Source of the DNA: Angiostrongylus vasorum
Taxonomy: Eukaryota; Nematoda; Chromadorea; Rhabditida; Metastrongylidae
Reading direction: 5' to 3'
NCBI GenBank assembly: GCA_018806985.1
Contig: JADANN010000363.1
Span: 86,908 to 150,907 of the forward strand
Length of the DNA stretch: 64,000 nucleotides
Shown here: positions 1 through 11,253 of the stretch, in pieces
Numbering within the stretch: the stretch's first letter is position 1
Layout of the letters: each line of letters opens with the position of its first letter
Translations under genes and position numbers: made by a program
Notes under the pieces: generated by a model
Database searches by the model: none
Told to the model about the DNA's origin: nothing
What the model saw: only the letters and a program-made list of their open reading frames with translations

Positions 1-1516
1 GTCGGACCGTGGCAAATTCCTAATGAAATTCAAAGACACAGAGCGGAATTCCATGCGAATGAGACACATCGCATTCCACTAACTATTGGCTTGACACAAA
101 TGGATAAGAGACAGGTATGTGGAGCTTAAGTTGCATAAGATAGAGGATTTCGACCAAAGTGCCACTGTGTTGAATTTAAGCTTGTGACGGAGATTCTTGG
201 ACGATGTGAGCCCGACATCGCCCGTAGTCAAGGAATAAGTGTTGGCCTCTATTCGGAAAAAGTATGTTCTTGAGCATGTTTTAAGCCTTTACACTTCTTC
301 TTCGGTTTTTGGAGCAAAGTGTGTCATCGAACAATAAATAAACAGTGCACTCTTCTTCTTACTGATTTAGGAACTCAAGCACTAGTTATGTTTATATTAT
401 ATCTTGTTTTAGACGGAAAACATCGATGCCCGTTTGAACAGACTATACATGGGTGACAAAAGTGAGACTTCAGTACCTTTCATTATAACGATACTGACTG
501 CATAAATATGCGACAATAGTAGATGTGTCTAGATCCATACATACTTACTGATGAAGACGGCCGTCGTTGGATCATCTGCCTAAAACAGGAGTTACGGGAC
601 ATGCTCGCTGCTAAGCAACATCTCGCTCGTTCGCTGGGCCTCGATTATGCTGGAAAGTGCAGATTTGTTCTCAAAAGCATTTTACTATACATTTCAATAG
701 GGCAACCAATTTCGGAGGTGGTTGAAATACCTTGGCCTTCGTGTGCTGCTCTAGAGATTTTGTGGTGTAATTCTACACTTTTGTTGCCCAGAAGAAATGA
801 GAATAAGAAATGAATGAAAAAAAGCTTTGTGCCTTAAAGTGAAGCAATGAAAATGAAATTTACTGAATGAGCATGAGCGCATCATCCATTTCATTCCAAT
901 TTGCGCATGCATAGTACACAATGCACCTCGGGTTTTACATGTTAGTACCTTTCACAGTTGTAAGTACTAACTAGGCAAGACAATGTTACAAAGGAAAGCC
1001 TTCCTCAGCCGAAACCGATTTCAACAGTGTTGGGCAACAGTGTAATGTAACTGTAAAATTTTGCGTCCTTGCAAAGCTGTAGTTTGCCTGCATGTGCAAA
1101 CCCGATAGAAATTTTAACGAATTTTTTGAAATATGACTTTAGGCTTTCCTTGCCAAGAGCACAGATATGTTCTGGCGGATGCATTTCTATTTGGTCTAGC
1201 GGATTGCCTTCAGAGGGAGGTCATAGCTGATGCAAGACGATGGCTCTCAGCTCTTGGTAGACATCTTCCGAAAGAGGTGCGTAAAATATCACCATATAAT
1301 TTTTGAGTTGTTCGATAATAAACAGGCACTTTATCGAATGGAAGGAAGAAAGACGAATATTTGGTCTCTTCACATTGGATTCGATGATCACTTATAACTT
1401 ATCTAAGATGTCATTGAAAAAATAAAACTGGCAAAAAAAAAGTCAAGAACACACTCGAGAAGCCAAGTTTTCAGTCATTCACAAGAACTTACAACTTGTA
1501 CTTCGAGGATCCATAG
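1..1516 (+). CDS. 3' part of an unrecognised multi-exon gene
   Basis: Six segments join with consistent reading phase: 1-114 (enters from outside the window, donor CAG|GTATGT), 413-472 (weak donor GTACCT), 523-656, a 17-nt exon 701-717, 1143-1276 (ends KE, donor GAG|GTGCGT) and 1475-1516 (acceptor AAGTTTTCAG, stop TAG). The best exon, 1143-1276, encodes 44 residues including RYVLADAFLFGLAD and ARRWLSALGRH. The LAD...RRW spacing faintly recalls a GST C-terminal-like helical fold, but that is speculation; I do not recognise the family. Weak points are the 44- and 50-nt introns, the 17-nt exon and the poor second donor. The gene ends 77 bp from the stop of minus-strand exons, so the two would be convergent. 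The exons hold up better than the exact chain. Confidence 0.42.
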
Positions 1517-1593
1517 TCCTGGAGAATACTCGGTGATTTCAGTTCGCAACGCAATGGGAACGAGGCAGCGAGCTGTTCTGTGAGAGACACGGT

Positions 1594-2233
1594 TTAGAGC
1601 GGAACTCCTGCTGCGCCACAGTGACGGTGTGCCGGGCTAACTTCATCATTCTGCATGTCATTCAGCAGATTCTGAAGTAGGAGCTCATCAGATATATCGG
1701 CCACATTGATCCAGTTATTCTGAAAACAGCGCGTGGCCTACTCTTTGACAAAGACTTACTACGAACTATTTGTATTGCTCGTGAGATTCTTCATCGGAAG
1801 TTCCGATTTTCTTGGTTGATCTTCATATATCCAAATAGTAAACATTTGTAGAATGTATCTCGATGCTATTTCATTTTGAGCGTCTACAGAAATGACTTGA
1901 CTCAACTGAATGTCCAAATTTTCTTTATTGTTTTAGTGACACTGGTCTAAATACTGAACGGTCGTATTTCGATGAAACTGCCTTTATGGGATATTTCCAA
2001 CGAATGAATCTTACGAGTAGAGAACCAGTTCTGTTCTGTCATTTCTTTTAGTAATTCTCTAAATTAGAACGACAAGGACGTCATATCAATTTTGAGTGAT
2101 GAGTCGACTAATATAAGGATTCGTCCAAGGAATCGCTTGCGTCCTAGATAAATCAAAATCGTAAGGCGGGAAACACTCCAAGCCATAAAGGTCGGCGAAT
2201 GCCTGATAGATGACGATCTGAGGATCTCCTAAT
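1594..2233 (-). CDS. candidate exons of an unrecognised gene
   Basis: Three minus-strand open segments follow good acceptors. The first, 2233-2086 (AAATTCAG), has 48 residues including IVIYQAFADLYGLECF and then TGA. The second, 1905-about 1760 (GGACATTCAG), contains ISVDAQNEIASRYILQ and ends at GTAGTAAGT. The third, 1719-1594 (TTTTCAG), opens with NNWINVADISDELL and ends in TAA. Codon phases do not join the three simply, so they may belong to different transcripts, lack a missing exon, or be partly decayed. No family recognised. Calls rest on acceptor quality and amino-acid composition only. Confidence 0.3.
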
Positions 2234-2559
2234 CTGAATTTATAAAGTAATTATGGGAAATCGTGCTCAACTAGAATTCAACGTGTTAGTCTGAGAAGAT
2301 TGCAGAGCTGTGTTTCCTAAAACAATGTTTCCTGCTTCCACCGTCAGTGCTAGAGTTATGCGAGAGCCATAAGGGGGTTCACAGAGGTGAACCTTGTGTA
2401 CCGGTTTTTGTCAGCCCGATAAAGCAATGATTTAACTTTCACTTGTCGGCTTGTGACGATAACAGTGTTAAATTCATCGCATGCGTCAATGAAATTGCAC
2501 GATGGAATATTTTTGTAATTTAACGAGTTCCAAATAGTAACCACACAGGTTTATTGGGT

Positions 2560-3218
2560 AAGACTGCACTGCAGTACTTCCTTAGAACGTTCCGTTTTCG
2601 ATTTTTATCGCTCGGAATGTCGAAAGTAGTTCAGGGTTGCCATTCACTGTTCCGATACCATAGAGAACACTTCAAGAATGCGCTCCGCTCCATAGACTAA
2701 CATATGAATATTCTGTAGTCCTTTTATTGTTGTCAAATTTGAAAAGTAGAAGCTAACTTCCCACTTCACAACCTCCACATAAAACCAAGCACGATTTTTC
2801 TGCACCGATTGTCATTAACAAACACCTGCACCGCCTATATGATTATTGATATTTTGGTGAGAAACGCAGTTTTTCTGAAATTCGCATTACCGCTACCACT
2901 TGCTTGACTTTTCTCCTGATTGCGTAGCCGATATTCAGGTTTCCCAGATGAACGTTGAAGCGTTGAGTATAATGCTGTCCTAATAGTGTACCCATGTCCA
3001 GTTCCTCCTTTTCCACCACTTTTGCACTTCATTCTTATTGCCGTTATAAGCTTCCCAATCGTCCCTTACTTTCCCTTTTTTTTCATCCATGTATGTCATT
3101 TCAACGGCTCCACTTTTCGATTTCCCATTCGCTATCTTCTCGACAAGCTAAGACGCAGGCTATGGCCAAAAATGATTAGATCCAATCATCTGAAGAAAAT
3201 GCCTTCACAATGTTGGCT
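2560..3218. other. no convincing gene
   Basis: Short overlapping open frames occur on both strands (for example minus 2998-2846) without consistent splice support. Nothing repeated elsewhere in the window was seen. Confidence 0.5.
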
Positions 3219-3418
3219 TTTTATTTACTGCCTTTTACAAGTTTTCACGCCAGGGTTTTACTTGTGAAACAACCACAATGATGCTGAGATATTTGCAGAA
3301 CCCCCAGACCGCAGGTGTCTGTTCGTTCCCCCACTGGAGTTTTGCAAATATCACAGCATCATTGTGGCTGTTTCACAAGTAATATCCTGCCGTGAAAACT
3401 TGTAAAAAGCAGTAACTA
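3219..3418. repeat. inverted-repeat (MITE-like) element of the TIR family
   Basis: A left arm starting at TTTACTGCCTTTTACAAG and containing CACAATGATGCTGAGATA is mirrored by a right arm containing TATCACAGCATCATTGTG and ending in CTTGTAAAAAGCAGTAA. The arms are about 80 nt with a few mismatches and a short centre holding a GGTGTCTG core. The same arm sequence recurs near 9.2, 28.8, 40.2, 52.1, 56.5 and 62.4 kb. No transposase is present, so it would be non-autonomous. Confidence 0.7.
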
Positions 3419-3439
3419 AAAAGTCAACATTGTGAATTT

Positions 3440-3693
3440 CAAATGTAGCACCAGCTTAACTGGGCTCACTGTCGATTTGGGCTCCCCAGATCTATCCTGC
3501 TAACGGGTGACTGCTGATGGCGCTGATCGATAGAACTAGCTGAGAGAGAGGCGAAACGAGGAACCCGTATGGTGTGGTGATGAACGCGTTACTCCTCGGA
3601 AAGGATAATAGCGCGCTCGTTCCCCACGGCAGACACCTGCGGTCCGGAGTTCTGTGAATATCTCAACATCATTGTGGTTGTTTCACAAAATGC
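3440..3693 (-). repeat. TIR-family repeat copy
   Basis: Minus-orientation copy holding the family's internal segment (GAACGCGTTACTCCTCGGAA, GCAGACACCTGCGGTCC) and one arm ending at CATCATTGTGGTTG. The internal segment carries a tRNA-like stretch (GTGTGGTGATGAACGCGTTA), so part of the family may be of tRNA origin. Confidence 0.65.
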
Positions 3694-3967
3694 CTTCACC
3701 CACCAATTAGCACCACTCTTAATATGGTTTGTGTCATAAAGCAAGGCGAAAGACCAGAAGGGCATCTGTTTGCTCAAAAAGGAAAACCCATACAGCATCG
3801 GCAACAATCTCCCAATTTGCTTTGGCACGTCGTTTACAAGCCCATCGGTAGACTCATTCTCAGCACTGGACGAAGCAGAGCATTGCGAATAGGCATACCT
3901 TCGAAAATGGCTCAGCACAGAGCGCTCCCATTTGTATTTCAGGAACAACGCTGTTCCGAGGTCAATC

Positions 3968-4058
3968 ATGTCCAAACGATGCTTAGTGAAGTCGAATGCA
4001 TGGCGCATCTCTCAGTGGTCGATCCACGCCGACAGCTTTTGTCTTTTGTCCTTTTATT
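3968..4058 (+). repeat. tRNA-SINE, 3' fragment
   Basis: Matches only the 3' third of the SINE seen at 16560-16855: an ACGATGCTTAGTGAAGTCGA-type segment, then GCATGGCGCATC and a T-rich tail with TTTTGTCC. Confidence 0.6.
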
Positions 4059-4059
4059 A

Positions 4060-6110
4060 TTACACAAGTACTGTCACATAAGAGTAAAGAAACAGTTTCC
4101 TCTAATTCTTTATACATCACGCTGTCGCTGTACTCTGTTGTTATCACAACAATGCTAATAGACATGCTGGATACATTGATTCTTATCCATGTTAGAGTGA
4201 TGTGATATTTATTTAAGAATTCATCAGTGCTTAATGTAATTTTTTCCCGAACTAATACTTTAAATTGCCTTTGCCCCTAGTTTTTCCTTTCGCGAAGGAG
4301 TTACACGGTTACACGGAGTTCATTCCTTAAATAATATTTCCATCACCGACTTGTTTCCATCTTCAACACAGATTATCGTCACCCTTGCTTATTCATGTCC
4401 TCAGAGGAAGTTATTCTATTTCAAAGCCGCATTCAATCAAGTTGAGTGTCCAGAACAGTTAGTTCTTGTGTTGAGAGTCTCTGTCGTCGAATCGACAGGA
4501 ATTGATAGTGCTAGCCCTTTTTAGCTAACAGCATCTGTTTCCAGTATAGAAATCCATCCTGTAGAAAACAGTTCCATTTGAGAGGAACCGGCTTACTGAC
4601 GCTACCTCATTCCTGCGGTCTCTAATTTACCCACTGCGACCACGAAGGCCCACCTCGCAAGAAAAAACTGCAGTGGCACTCATCTCGAATTGTTGCGAGC
4701 GTAAAGAAGACAACGACACTGAAACATTAGTTACAATGACACAGCTTTATAAACTCCCTGCACACTTGTCAGTAAACTACGATATCTTTAGTTTATTTCA
4801 AGCATTTGCAGAAGTCTGGGTTCACTGTGATAGCTGGTGACCGAAATCTGCGTAGGACACTTCAGGGCCTATCGATTCAACGACGACTACTCCTCACAGT
4901 GCAAAATATTGATGGTCTGCTGATCTTCTGTCGTTCTAATTCACGAATTAAAGTTGACAATGTTCGTAGTTTAGTCGAATGTGAAAATCGTCCAAATGAA
5001 ACCACAGAACTGCAGATTTTTCTCTACTTCTTCAATTATAAATCTGGGGTGATTTTGTCTCCACAACTTGTTGCCGTTCCAGCATGGTGACCCTGCTTGC
5101 GATTCTAACGGGGCACGTAGGAGTCATTCTGCAGCAGAAGGTCAACGTCATCGTCGATTTGTGGAATATTTTCCTGACGAATGCTTTTAATGAATTTGTC
5201 TCGTATCCAAGCAGTGGTGCCGAAGAAACAATGCACATGGCCATTCGCAACATCGATCCCATCGCAGTGAAGGAGATATGGTTTTGTTTATTTTTTATTT
5301 CTTATGAAATCCAGCATTCGTCGGACTTTTTCGGAAACAAAGACTCTTAGGTGCGTATGTGGTTCATTTTAGGGACTCAGTGCAGTAGATTTTTGAGAAC
5401 CTATGAATCACTTGAAGCCGAATCTGTAAAGAAAGTGCGTTCTTTTTTCAGCTATCTGTGGAGCGTTGAAGGACCTAGTCCCAGTCCGAGACTTGTCGCT
5501 ACCTTCTATAATTGCGTTAACCCATACCGCTCCTTATAGATATCATAGAGTCCAAATTCAGTTTAGTGAACTGCAGACTTTTTTCCCCACTGTGTACGCT
5601 CATTCGAAAGCTTATCGAAAGCACATCAAAATACTAGGGGTTGGCCAATCTTCACACTTTTTACTTCATTCTAATCAATATGGTTATTATGTAGGAAGTG
5701 TGGATTTGAAAAATTCCGAAATAGACTCAACATAAACTGAAAAAAGGGACGAACAGATGCAGAAAATTTTACAACTTCCAATATGAAGGGTAGTAACCCA
5801 TTGTATATAGTAGCATGCACTTCATTCTTACACATAGAACTATAGACTAGATAGAGATAAGCCTGTTTTACACATTTGTCGTGTTAGGAACCCCCTAAAG
5901 CGCTGTCGTTTCTGGAAAATCGTTTTTCCTTGTCAAAACCTAGAAAGTCCGCAACAGTCGGCAAATTGCTCGTATTCGGTTGCGCCAACAACAAAGTGTG
6001 GCGGCCGGGCGCTTTGGGTCAAATATTATCATGAAAATCGGCCATATGCTGAATATTTCTGACTGAAATAACCTACGAAACCCTGATGTTATACCCTTTT
6101 TTCCAAAATC
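4060..6110. other. no secure gene; competing short frames
   Basis: 4806-5350 has frames open on both strands (plus: AGDRNLRRTLQGLSI; minus: ANGHVHCFFGTTAWIRD), none with a consistent splice chain, so no strand can be chosen. It may be an old coding remnant. Nothing recognisable at 4200-4800 or 5540-6110. Confidence 0.4.
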
Positions 6111-6150
6111 TTCCGTGACAATGTTGTATTTCCCTACGAAATTTTTTCAG

Positions 6151-6527
6151 GTGATAGTTATCTTGCATTTGTTCGAAGAGCTTAATGGACGACTGAAGAA
6201 GTGGGGTAAATGTACTGTGAAGAATTTTGTTCAGCCGATCATGAATAGTGAGAATGGTATGGAGCCGAATGAAGGATTTATTGTTTCGGCTGGTGAGTTT
6301 CAGATCTATCAGTTTTGCAGTTATCGAATTAGCTTTCGTCGAGGTTTTTATGAGTTACAAGTGAAGAAATCGATAGTTTTTCACACGTTCTATTTTTCTT
6401 TGTCGAAAAGGAAGTCGGAGAAATTGAGAATATCATTGGTTCCTGTTCATCCATTTCTGTGTACCAGACCGTTTTGGTTCGTGAGAAGTCACGTGTTATC
6501 GATCTAAAAGCTGCCATGGCTCATTGA
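6151..6527 (+). CDS. duplicated fast-evolving gene, copy 1 (5'-truncated)
   Basis: Two exons pair with those of copy 2 near 13 kb. Exon 6151-6292 follows TTTTTTCAG, contains FEELNGRLKKWGKC and NGMEPNEGFIVSA, and ends at G|GTGAGT. Exon 6415-6527 begins in phase after ...GGAAG, contains CSSISVYQTVLV and VIDLKAAMAH, and ends in TGA. The second exon is 113 nt in both copies with no indel, while the intron differs by one base (122 versus 121 nt). Upstream sequence does not match the signal-peptide exon of copy 2, so this copy has probably lost its start. Most differences between copies change amino acids, suggesting relaxed or diversifying evolution. Family not recognised. Confidence 0.5.
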
Positions 6528-6714
6528 GGCTTTCAGAGACAGATCTGTTCTCAATTGAACACATCGTAAGGCAGGTTAATAGAAAACATCTATTCAGGAT
6601 GTCCAACTTGAACTTCTTTAAATTCGACATAGTAGGACATATTGTGTAGACCTCAGCATTTCCTTCATTCGATTCCGTTGCAATTAACATTACAAATACC
6701 TCTAAATTCTTCAG

Positions 6715-6818
6715 CGGTGTATTCGTAGTTGAGGGTGTGGACATCATGAATCACATAGTTCCAAAGTTGAGCAGTCCAAATGCGAGGGCTATTGGATTAC
6801 GTGTACTGGAAGTTTCTG
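6715..6818 (+). CDS. conserved exon of the duplicated locus, copy 1
   Basis: A 104-nt exon between AATTCTTCAG and the donor G|GTTAGT. Its 34 codons include GVFVVEGVDIMNHI and GLRVLEVSG. The partner at 17812-17915 has exactly the same length and no indel (GVFVIRGVIIMNYI...KVLEVSG), although its donor reads GC instead of GT. Frame preservation between paralogues supports coding. Whether it joins the exons at 6151-6527 is unclear because those end in a stop. Product unknown. Confidence 0.45.
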
Positions 6819-7077
6819 GTTAGTAATGCGCATCGTTTTTGCTTACATTCGGCATATTTGGTAGCGTTTATGGAGAGAGCTTCGAGGATACAATGAACGA
6901 CCTTATGCTCAGCTTTAGGACTTCACGCTTCCAATTTAACTGATTCCTTCGTTGTACGCTTCGTAAAATAGCATTACTTGAGCAAATTTAAACTGGGTTT
7001 TTCACTTTAAAATTCGTAAACGACACAAATGATTCCCACAGAATGTGAACTATACGTGAGGAAAGATAACTATTCAG

Positions 7078-7155
7078 ATGGTCAAGCGTCCCCATGAAGA
7101 CCTTGAACGTGAACATGAATTGTACTTCTTTTCTTTATTCATTGAGCAGGCATAA
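7078..7155 (+). CDS. small conserved open frame of the duplicated locus, copy 1
   Basis: ATG directly follows the acceptor CTATTCAG. The frame reads MVKRPHEDLEREHELYFF and stops at TAA after EQA. The partner at 18186-18302 starts identically (MVKRSHEDLKREHEMYFF) but continues to 38 residues, so this copy may be truncated. Charged, helix-prone composition; no family recognised. Confidence 0.35.
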   Translation: MVKRPHEDLEREHELYFFSLFIEQA

Positions 7156-7429
7156 TCCGTTGATCATCGGTACTAGAGCGAAGCGCCATTTTAGACGAAA
7201 TTTCACATGTTCAGCTACTTCCGTGTTTGACGTACGAGCCTATACTTAAAAAAGATAAAAGGTGCGTAAACTTCGGGAAATTTCTGTTTCAATGTGCTAG
7301 AGTGTTATCTTTAACTTGGAAGTGAGCTTTTTTTTTCTCTTCGTATGTAATCAAAGTCAAAGAGTGGCTTAATGTCCATCGTTGTAGTGGAGGTGACGGC
7401 GAGCTCAAATGCGTCGTCAAAAGATACAC

Positions 7430-7645
7430 GGCAGTTCTGGTTAGTATGCCAACATCCAATCGAATGGCGAGAGGCGCAGGGACAAGCCGAAGGTGGCAGG
7501 GTCAATTCCCCAGGCAGTTAAGCCGTGCCTGATGGTTAAGACTTGCTGTGTCCGTTGGCGTGCCCAATGGTTAAAAAGATATATTAATGTAGGGGCAGCC
7601 ATGCGGATGTTACCTCAAGTATTTTTATATTACAACGGGTTATAT
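7430..7645 (+). repeat. tRNA-like repeat at the end of the duplicated locus
   Basis: Contains AATGGCGAGAGGCGCAGGGA followed about 25 nt later by a B-box-like GGGTCAATTCCCC, then GTGCCTGATGGTTAAGA. The same block recurs at 18425-18600. It may be a SINE duplicated along with the locus. Confidence 0.5.
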
Positions 7646-7653
7646 ATGCCAGC

Positions 7654-7850
7654 ATGCGACTAGTTTGACAGCAGGACGCTTGTGGATCCTTGTATTGGTG
7701 TACTCTTAGCTGAGCTTCCTATTGGAATCGCCGGAGTCCTTCTCAGCTTGGAAGACCTTGCTGAGCGGATGAATCCCACCGCTGTATATCGCAGCCGGAC
7801 ACCGAGGAACACCTCCCACCCACGATGAAGGGGGTAGGCCAGTGGTAGGG
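7654..7850 (-). repeat. 370-bp repeat family, truncated copy
   Basis: Minus-orientation fragment running from CATGCGACTAGTTTGA through TTGGTGTACTCTTAGCTGAG to GGAACACCTCCCACCCACGA, matching the 5' half of the family described at 8815-9180. Confidence 0.7.
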
Positions 7851-7859
7851 TTTGATCTC

Positions 7860-8800
7860 ACCATAAGCATATGTATGGCGAAGACAAGACCTAGTTTTTA
7901 GTATGTGTTGTATTATCTGTGATTGGAATTTATTATCTCCGGATCTTTTTAGTGACCAGGTTACATTCGTGTTCCACACTTTCTATAGAAAGAGAGTTGA
8001 ATTCTGCCTAGTTTTTTCCAGGACTATTTATCTCAAATGGCATTTGCTCATAGCGTTGTCAATGAAGCAAAGGATAATGATAATAGTGGTGAGACGGTTG
8101 TGAGATATGAGTTAGGTCAACTTTTTTAATTCTTGACCGTACTTGTTCAATCCGGTATTCTTAAGGCATTCCATTACACTTCATGCGAACTCAGTGCTCA
8201 TCAGATGATCGACTACGTGCTCATTCTATGTTCCGGCCACCAGCTGTTAATCACTGAAACAAACCGCCCAAGCTGCACATATATGATTATGAAGAAGGAC
8301 GAATGGCGGAGGAAATGGTGATTCATGCTTATAATAATTCAGTGCGCTCTTTACAGAATCTGCTGCTGGACAGTTGATTTCTCCACTGTTTGTTTAGGTA
8401 TAGGTTCGGTTCTTCTCTGTGACGAGAAAGTTTTTTATTGCTGATCCCTGAAGTGTTGTTGCTTTTTTCTATTTTGAATTAAAAAATGCTATTTCTCTGA
8501 TCTAGTATAGACTTCTTAGCTATACCAAAACTCTTTAATTTCCTAGTTTTAGTGTGAAACCCTTTCTTATGACGAAGTCTTTTTTATTTCGACATTCTTG
8601 AATATTGGATTGCGTGTTGAATTTTTTAGGGTCAGGGAACAGTTTCACTAGGACTCCGAGAACTCCACAGGGAAAAGTGGGACAAAGTACAGTCACATGC
8701 GAGAACCACCCGAGGTGACTTTTCACTTGTTTTTTGAATAAATCTGTGTACTGATTATATGTCGACTTTTCTTTAATTCCATCTGAAATGTTTTTTTAAC
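7860..8800. other. nothing recognised
   Basis: AT-rich sequence with only short unsupported open frames; no repeat family of this window was seen in it. Confidence 0.5.
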
Positions 8801-8814
8801 GATTGTGATTTATT

Positions 8815-9180
8815 AACTTGGGAGGTGTTCCTGGGTGTCGGACTGCGATGTACAGGGAGGGTATTCGTCCCCCAGCAGGGTCTCCCAAACTGAGAAGGAG
8901 TCCGACGTTTCCATCAGGAAGCCTAGCTAAGAGTAAACCAATATCAAGATCCGCCACCGTGCTGGTATCAAAGTCGCATGGTGGTAAATCTCCCTCTGAT
9001 CCACAAGGGCTACGACTGTTTGTGGTGGTGTCGACCTGGGGCAGACTTTGGCCAGGATGACTTCGGGACTCCATGGAAACACAACGGGTAAACTAGCAAA
9101 TCTCCGATAAATGGCGATTATGCTGAGGCACGCACAACCAGTGAGGATGTGCCGTTCAAGTGTTCAAGTGTTCAAGTAAC
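8815..9180 (+). repeat. 370-bp dispersed repeat family (reference copy)
   Basis: Begins near GGGAGGTGTTCCTGGGTGTC, passes through TAGCTAAGAGTAAACCAATA, CGCATGGTGGTAAATCTCCC and CTTTGGCCAGGATGACTTCG, and ends in TCAAGTGTTCAAGTAACT. At least seven copies lie in the window. Both strands are open for about 80-90 codons in this copy and in the one at 31.4 kb, which can be mistaken for genes. Confidence 0.8.
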
Positions 9181-9221
9181 TTGTCACTCCACATTTGATG
9201 TGCAAAGTTGTAGAAAGAGTA

Positions 9222-9312
9222 AGCAGTAAACAATAAATTAAAATTGTTGTTATAACTACAGCCACCTTAACTGAGTCCGTTGCCGATTTCAGCTCGCCAG
9301 ATCAATTCCGTT
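9222..9312 (-). repeat. TIR-family repeat, partial
   Basis: GCAGTAAACAATAAATT followed by GCCACCTTAACTGAGTCCGT and TTTCAGCTCGCCAGATCAAT, matching the 3' part of the copy at 3440. Confidence 0.55.
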
Positions 9313-9667
9313 TGACTCATTTGACTTTCCACTTCTTCACGCTCAGCTCTAAATATATAAAGTGTCAATAAGAATGGAAAATAACCCGTTATTTTTCAAT
9401 AAGAATATTAAGTCTCGAATAGGCCTAATTGAGCCACGTGATTTTCGAACACTGAAGGCATGTAGGATTGCAGTAATGGGAAAAGTACAGCATATGAAAC
9501 AAAAGATGGCTCTGACAATTAACACATTCGCCGCCTGTAGTTTTGGACGTATGGTACCCATACACGGTTGAACGTGTGGAAGTTGTGAACTCGTCTATAA
9601 TGACCATTCTCAGCTCAGATAGTTCCAGAACTAATACTCATTGTATCTATACTATATACATTTCCTT

Positions 9668-10030
9668 CCAACGGTTTACCGTCTCATCGTTGCTGGTAGA
9701 TGTTCCTGGATGTAGGGGCTGCCATGTACAGCCGGGGAGTCATTCCCACGGCAAGGCCTCGCAAGCTGAGGAGTCCGCGGCGTATCTATTAGGAAGTCCA
9801 CCTGAGAGCAAACCAAGTACCAAATTAGTCCCATGGTGACAAATCTCCCTCTGATCCACAAGTGCGGCGACTGCCTATGGTGATGACGACCTGGGGCAGA
9901 CTTTGGCTAGGCTGACCTTGCGACTTCAGGGAACCACAAAGGCTAGGCCAGCGAAACTCCGAAAAATGAAAATTTTGCTAGGGGCCCGCACAACCAGTGA
10001 GGTTGGGTCGGCTATCCAATTGTCCAAGTA
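9668..10030 (+). repeat. 370-bp repeat family copy
   Basis: Starts at CCAACGGTTTACCGTCTCAT, includes AGATGTTCCTGGATG and GGGGCAGACTTTGGCTAGGC, and ends TCCAAGTAA. More diverged than the copy at 8815. Confidence 0.75.
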
Positions 10031-10560
10031 AATAAGTATGAGAATTTGCTCGATGCCTAATCGGAAGTAGATCGAAATAGGAAATAGAGACCAGAGAAGG
10101 CATTCTTTACATTTAATGATATGGAAGAAACAATTTTGCAGAGAAGTTCATTGCCGATAATATTTGTTATATAGCAAACACGGGTGTAAAAAATACCAAA
10201 ATAGATCCAGCATAAGCTGGAAAACCATTACAAATGCTGGTATTAAGTGTTTCTATAATGGGTTATATTAATATATAGTAAATCGTAGCATACATATCAT
10301 TTATACCTACAAATGATGGAACAGATTCTCCCCTAGAATCCCGTCATGTCCATAAGTTCTCAAGTTCTCCAGTTACTGAAGAAATATTTGCTGCTATCGA
10401 AAAAACCAGAAAGTCCGTGAAGGGTAAAAAATAAGGCGTCACCGTTTGCGGTGGACAGCAAAACTAGGCGTCGTCGCCAATGTGTTTAAGACCATGGCGA
10501 AATTAAGCGGTTAGTGTCCAGTAAAACGGTCCCACTATTCATTTTTAATCATTTGGAACC
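10031..10560. other. nothing recognised
   Basis: AT-rich intergenic sequence downstream of the NADAR gene; no repeat or open frame of note. Confidence 0.5.
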
Positions 10561-10575
10561 GTTTTTATACCCAAA

Positions 10576-11215
10576 TTAGAAAAAAGTGGACCTGTATTCA
10601 TCCATTGTCCAGAGCTTCTCACGTACGACATCCATAAGAAAGCCTAGGCGATTCTTCCCACGCCATCGTGAAGGGTTTACAGCATCGGGGCTATCGATAG
10701 GAAGACCTGAACTTACTCTACGGGCACAGGTCCTTCTAGGTTAGATTAAATTTTTAAAAAAAAGAAGAATTAAAAACGATTAACAAGAAAGAGATGTCTA
10801 TATCTGCATAGAACACCACTGTAGTCTAATAAAACAGCCCACCTATGCCCCCAAAGTCGGTCATACGGCGAGCATTCAACGAGTTGTGAGCCATGGGTTA
10901 GAAACAGTAAACGGCGTAGGTGGGCATTTTGTACGAATTTCGCTTCTAGCGCGGACGTCATAACATCAGAACTAATGGAATCCCACCTGAAAATATGTTG
11001 ACAGCCATATAGCTAGAAAGAAACTTCAAATAATTTGTAAAATTGTCAAATGTTGTTGACATCGAATATAATGCGTTGGCGACTGTGAGTGACACACATC
11101 TCGTGCATAGTGTGACTTCAATACCTTCCCGACAATCTTGTGAGTCAAATATACCTCATATATATGAAGAATAGGCATATATGATGTATATGTATATGTA
11201 TATATGTATGTATAC

Positions 11216-11253
<38 letters not shown>

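Noticed and set aside
8818..9060. Plus-strand 80-codon gene
   Set aside because: It lies wholly inside the 370-bp dispersed repeat and varies freely between copies.
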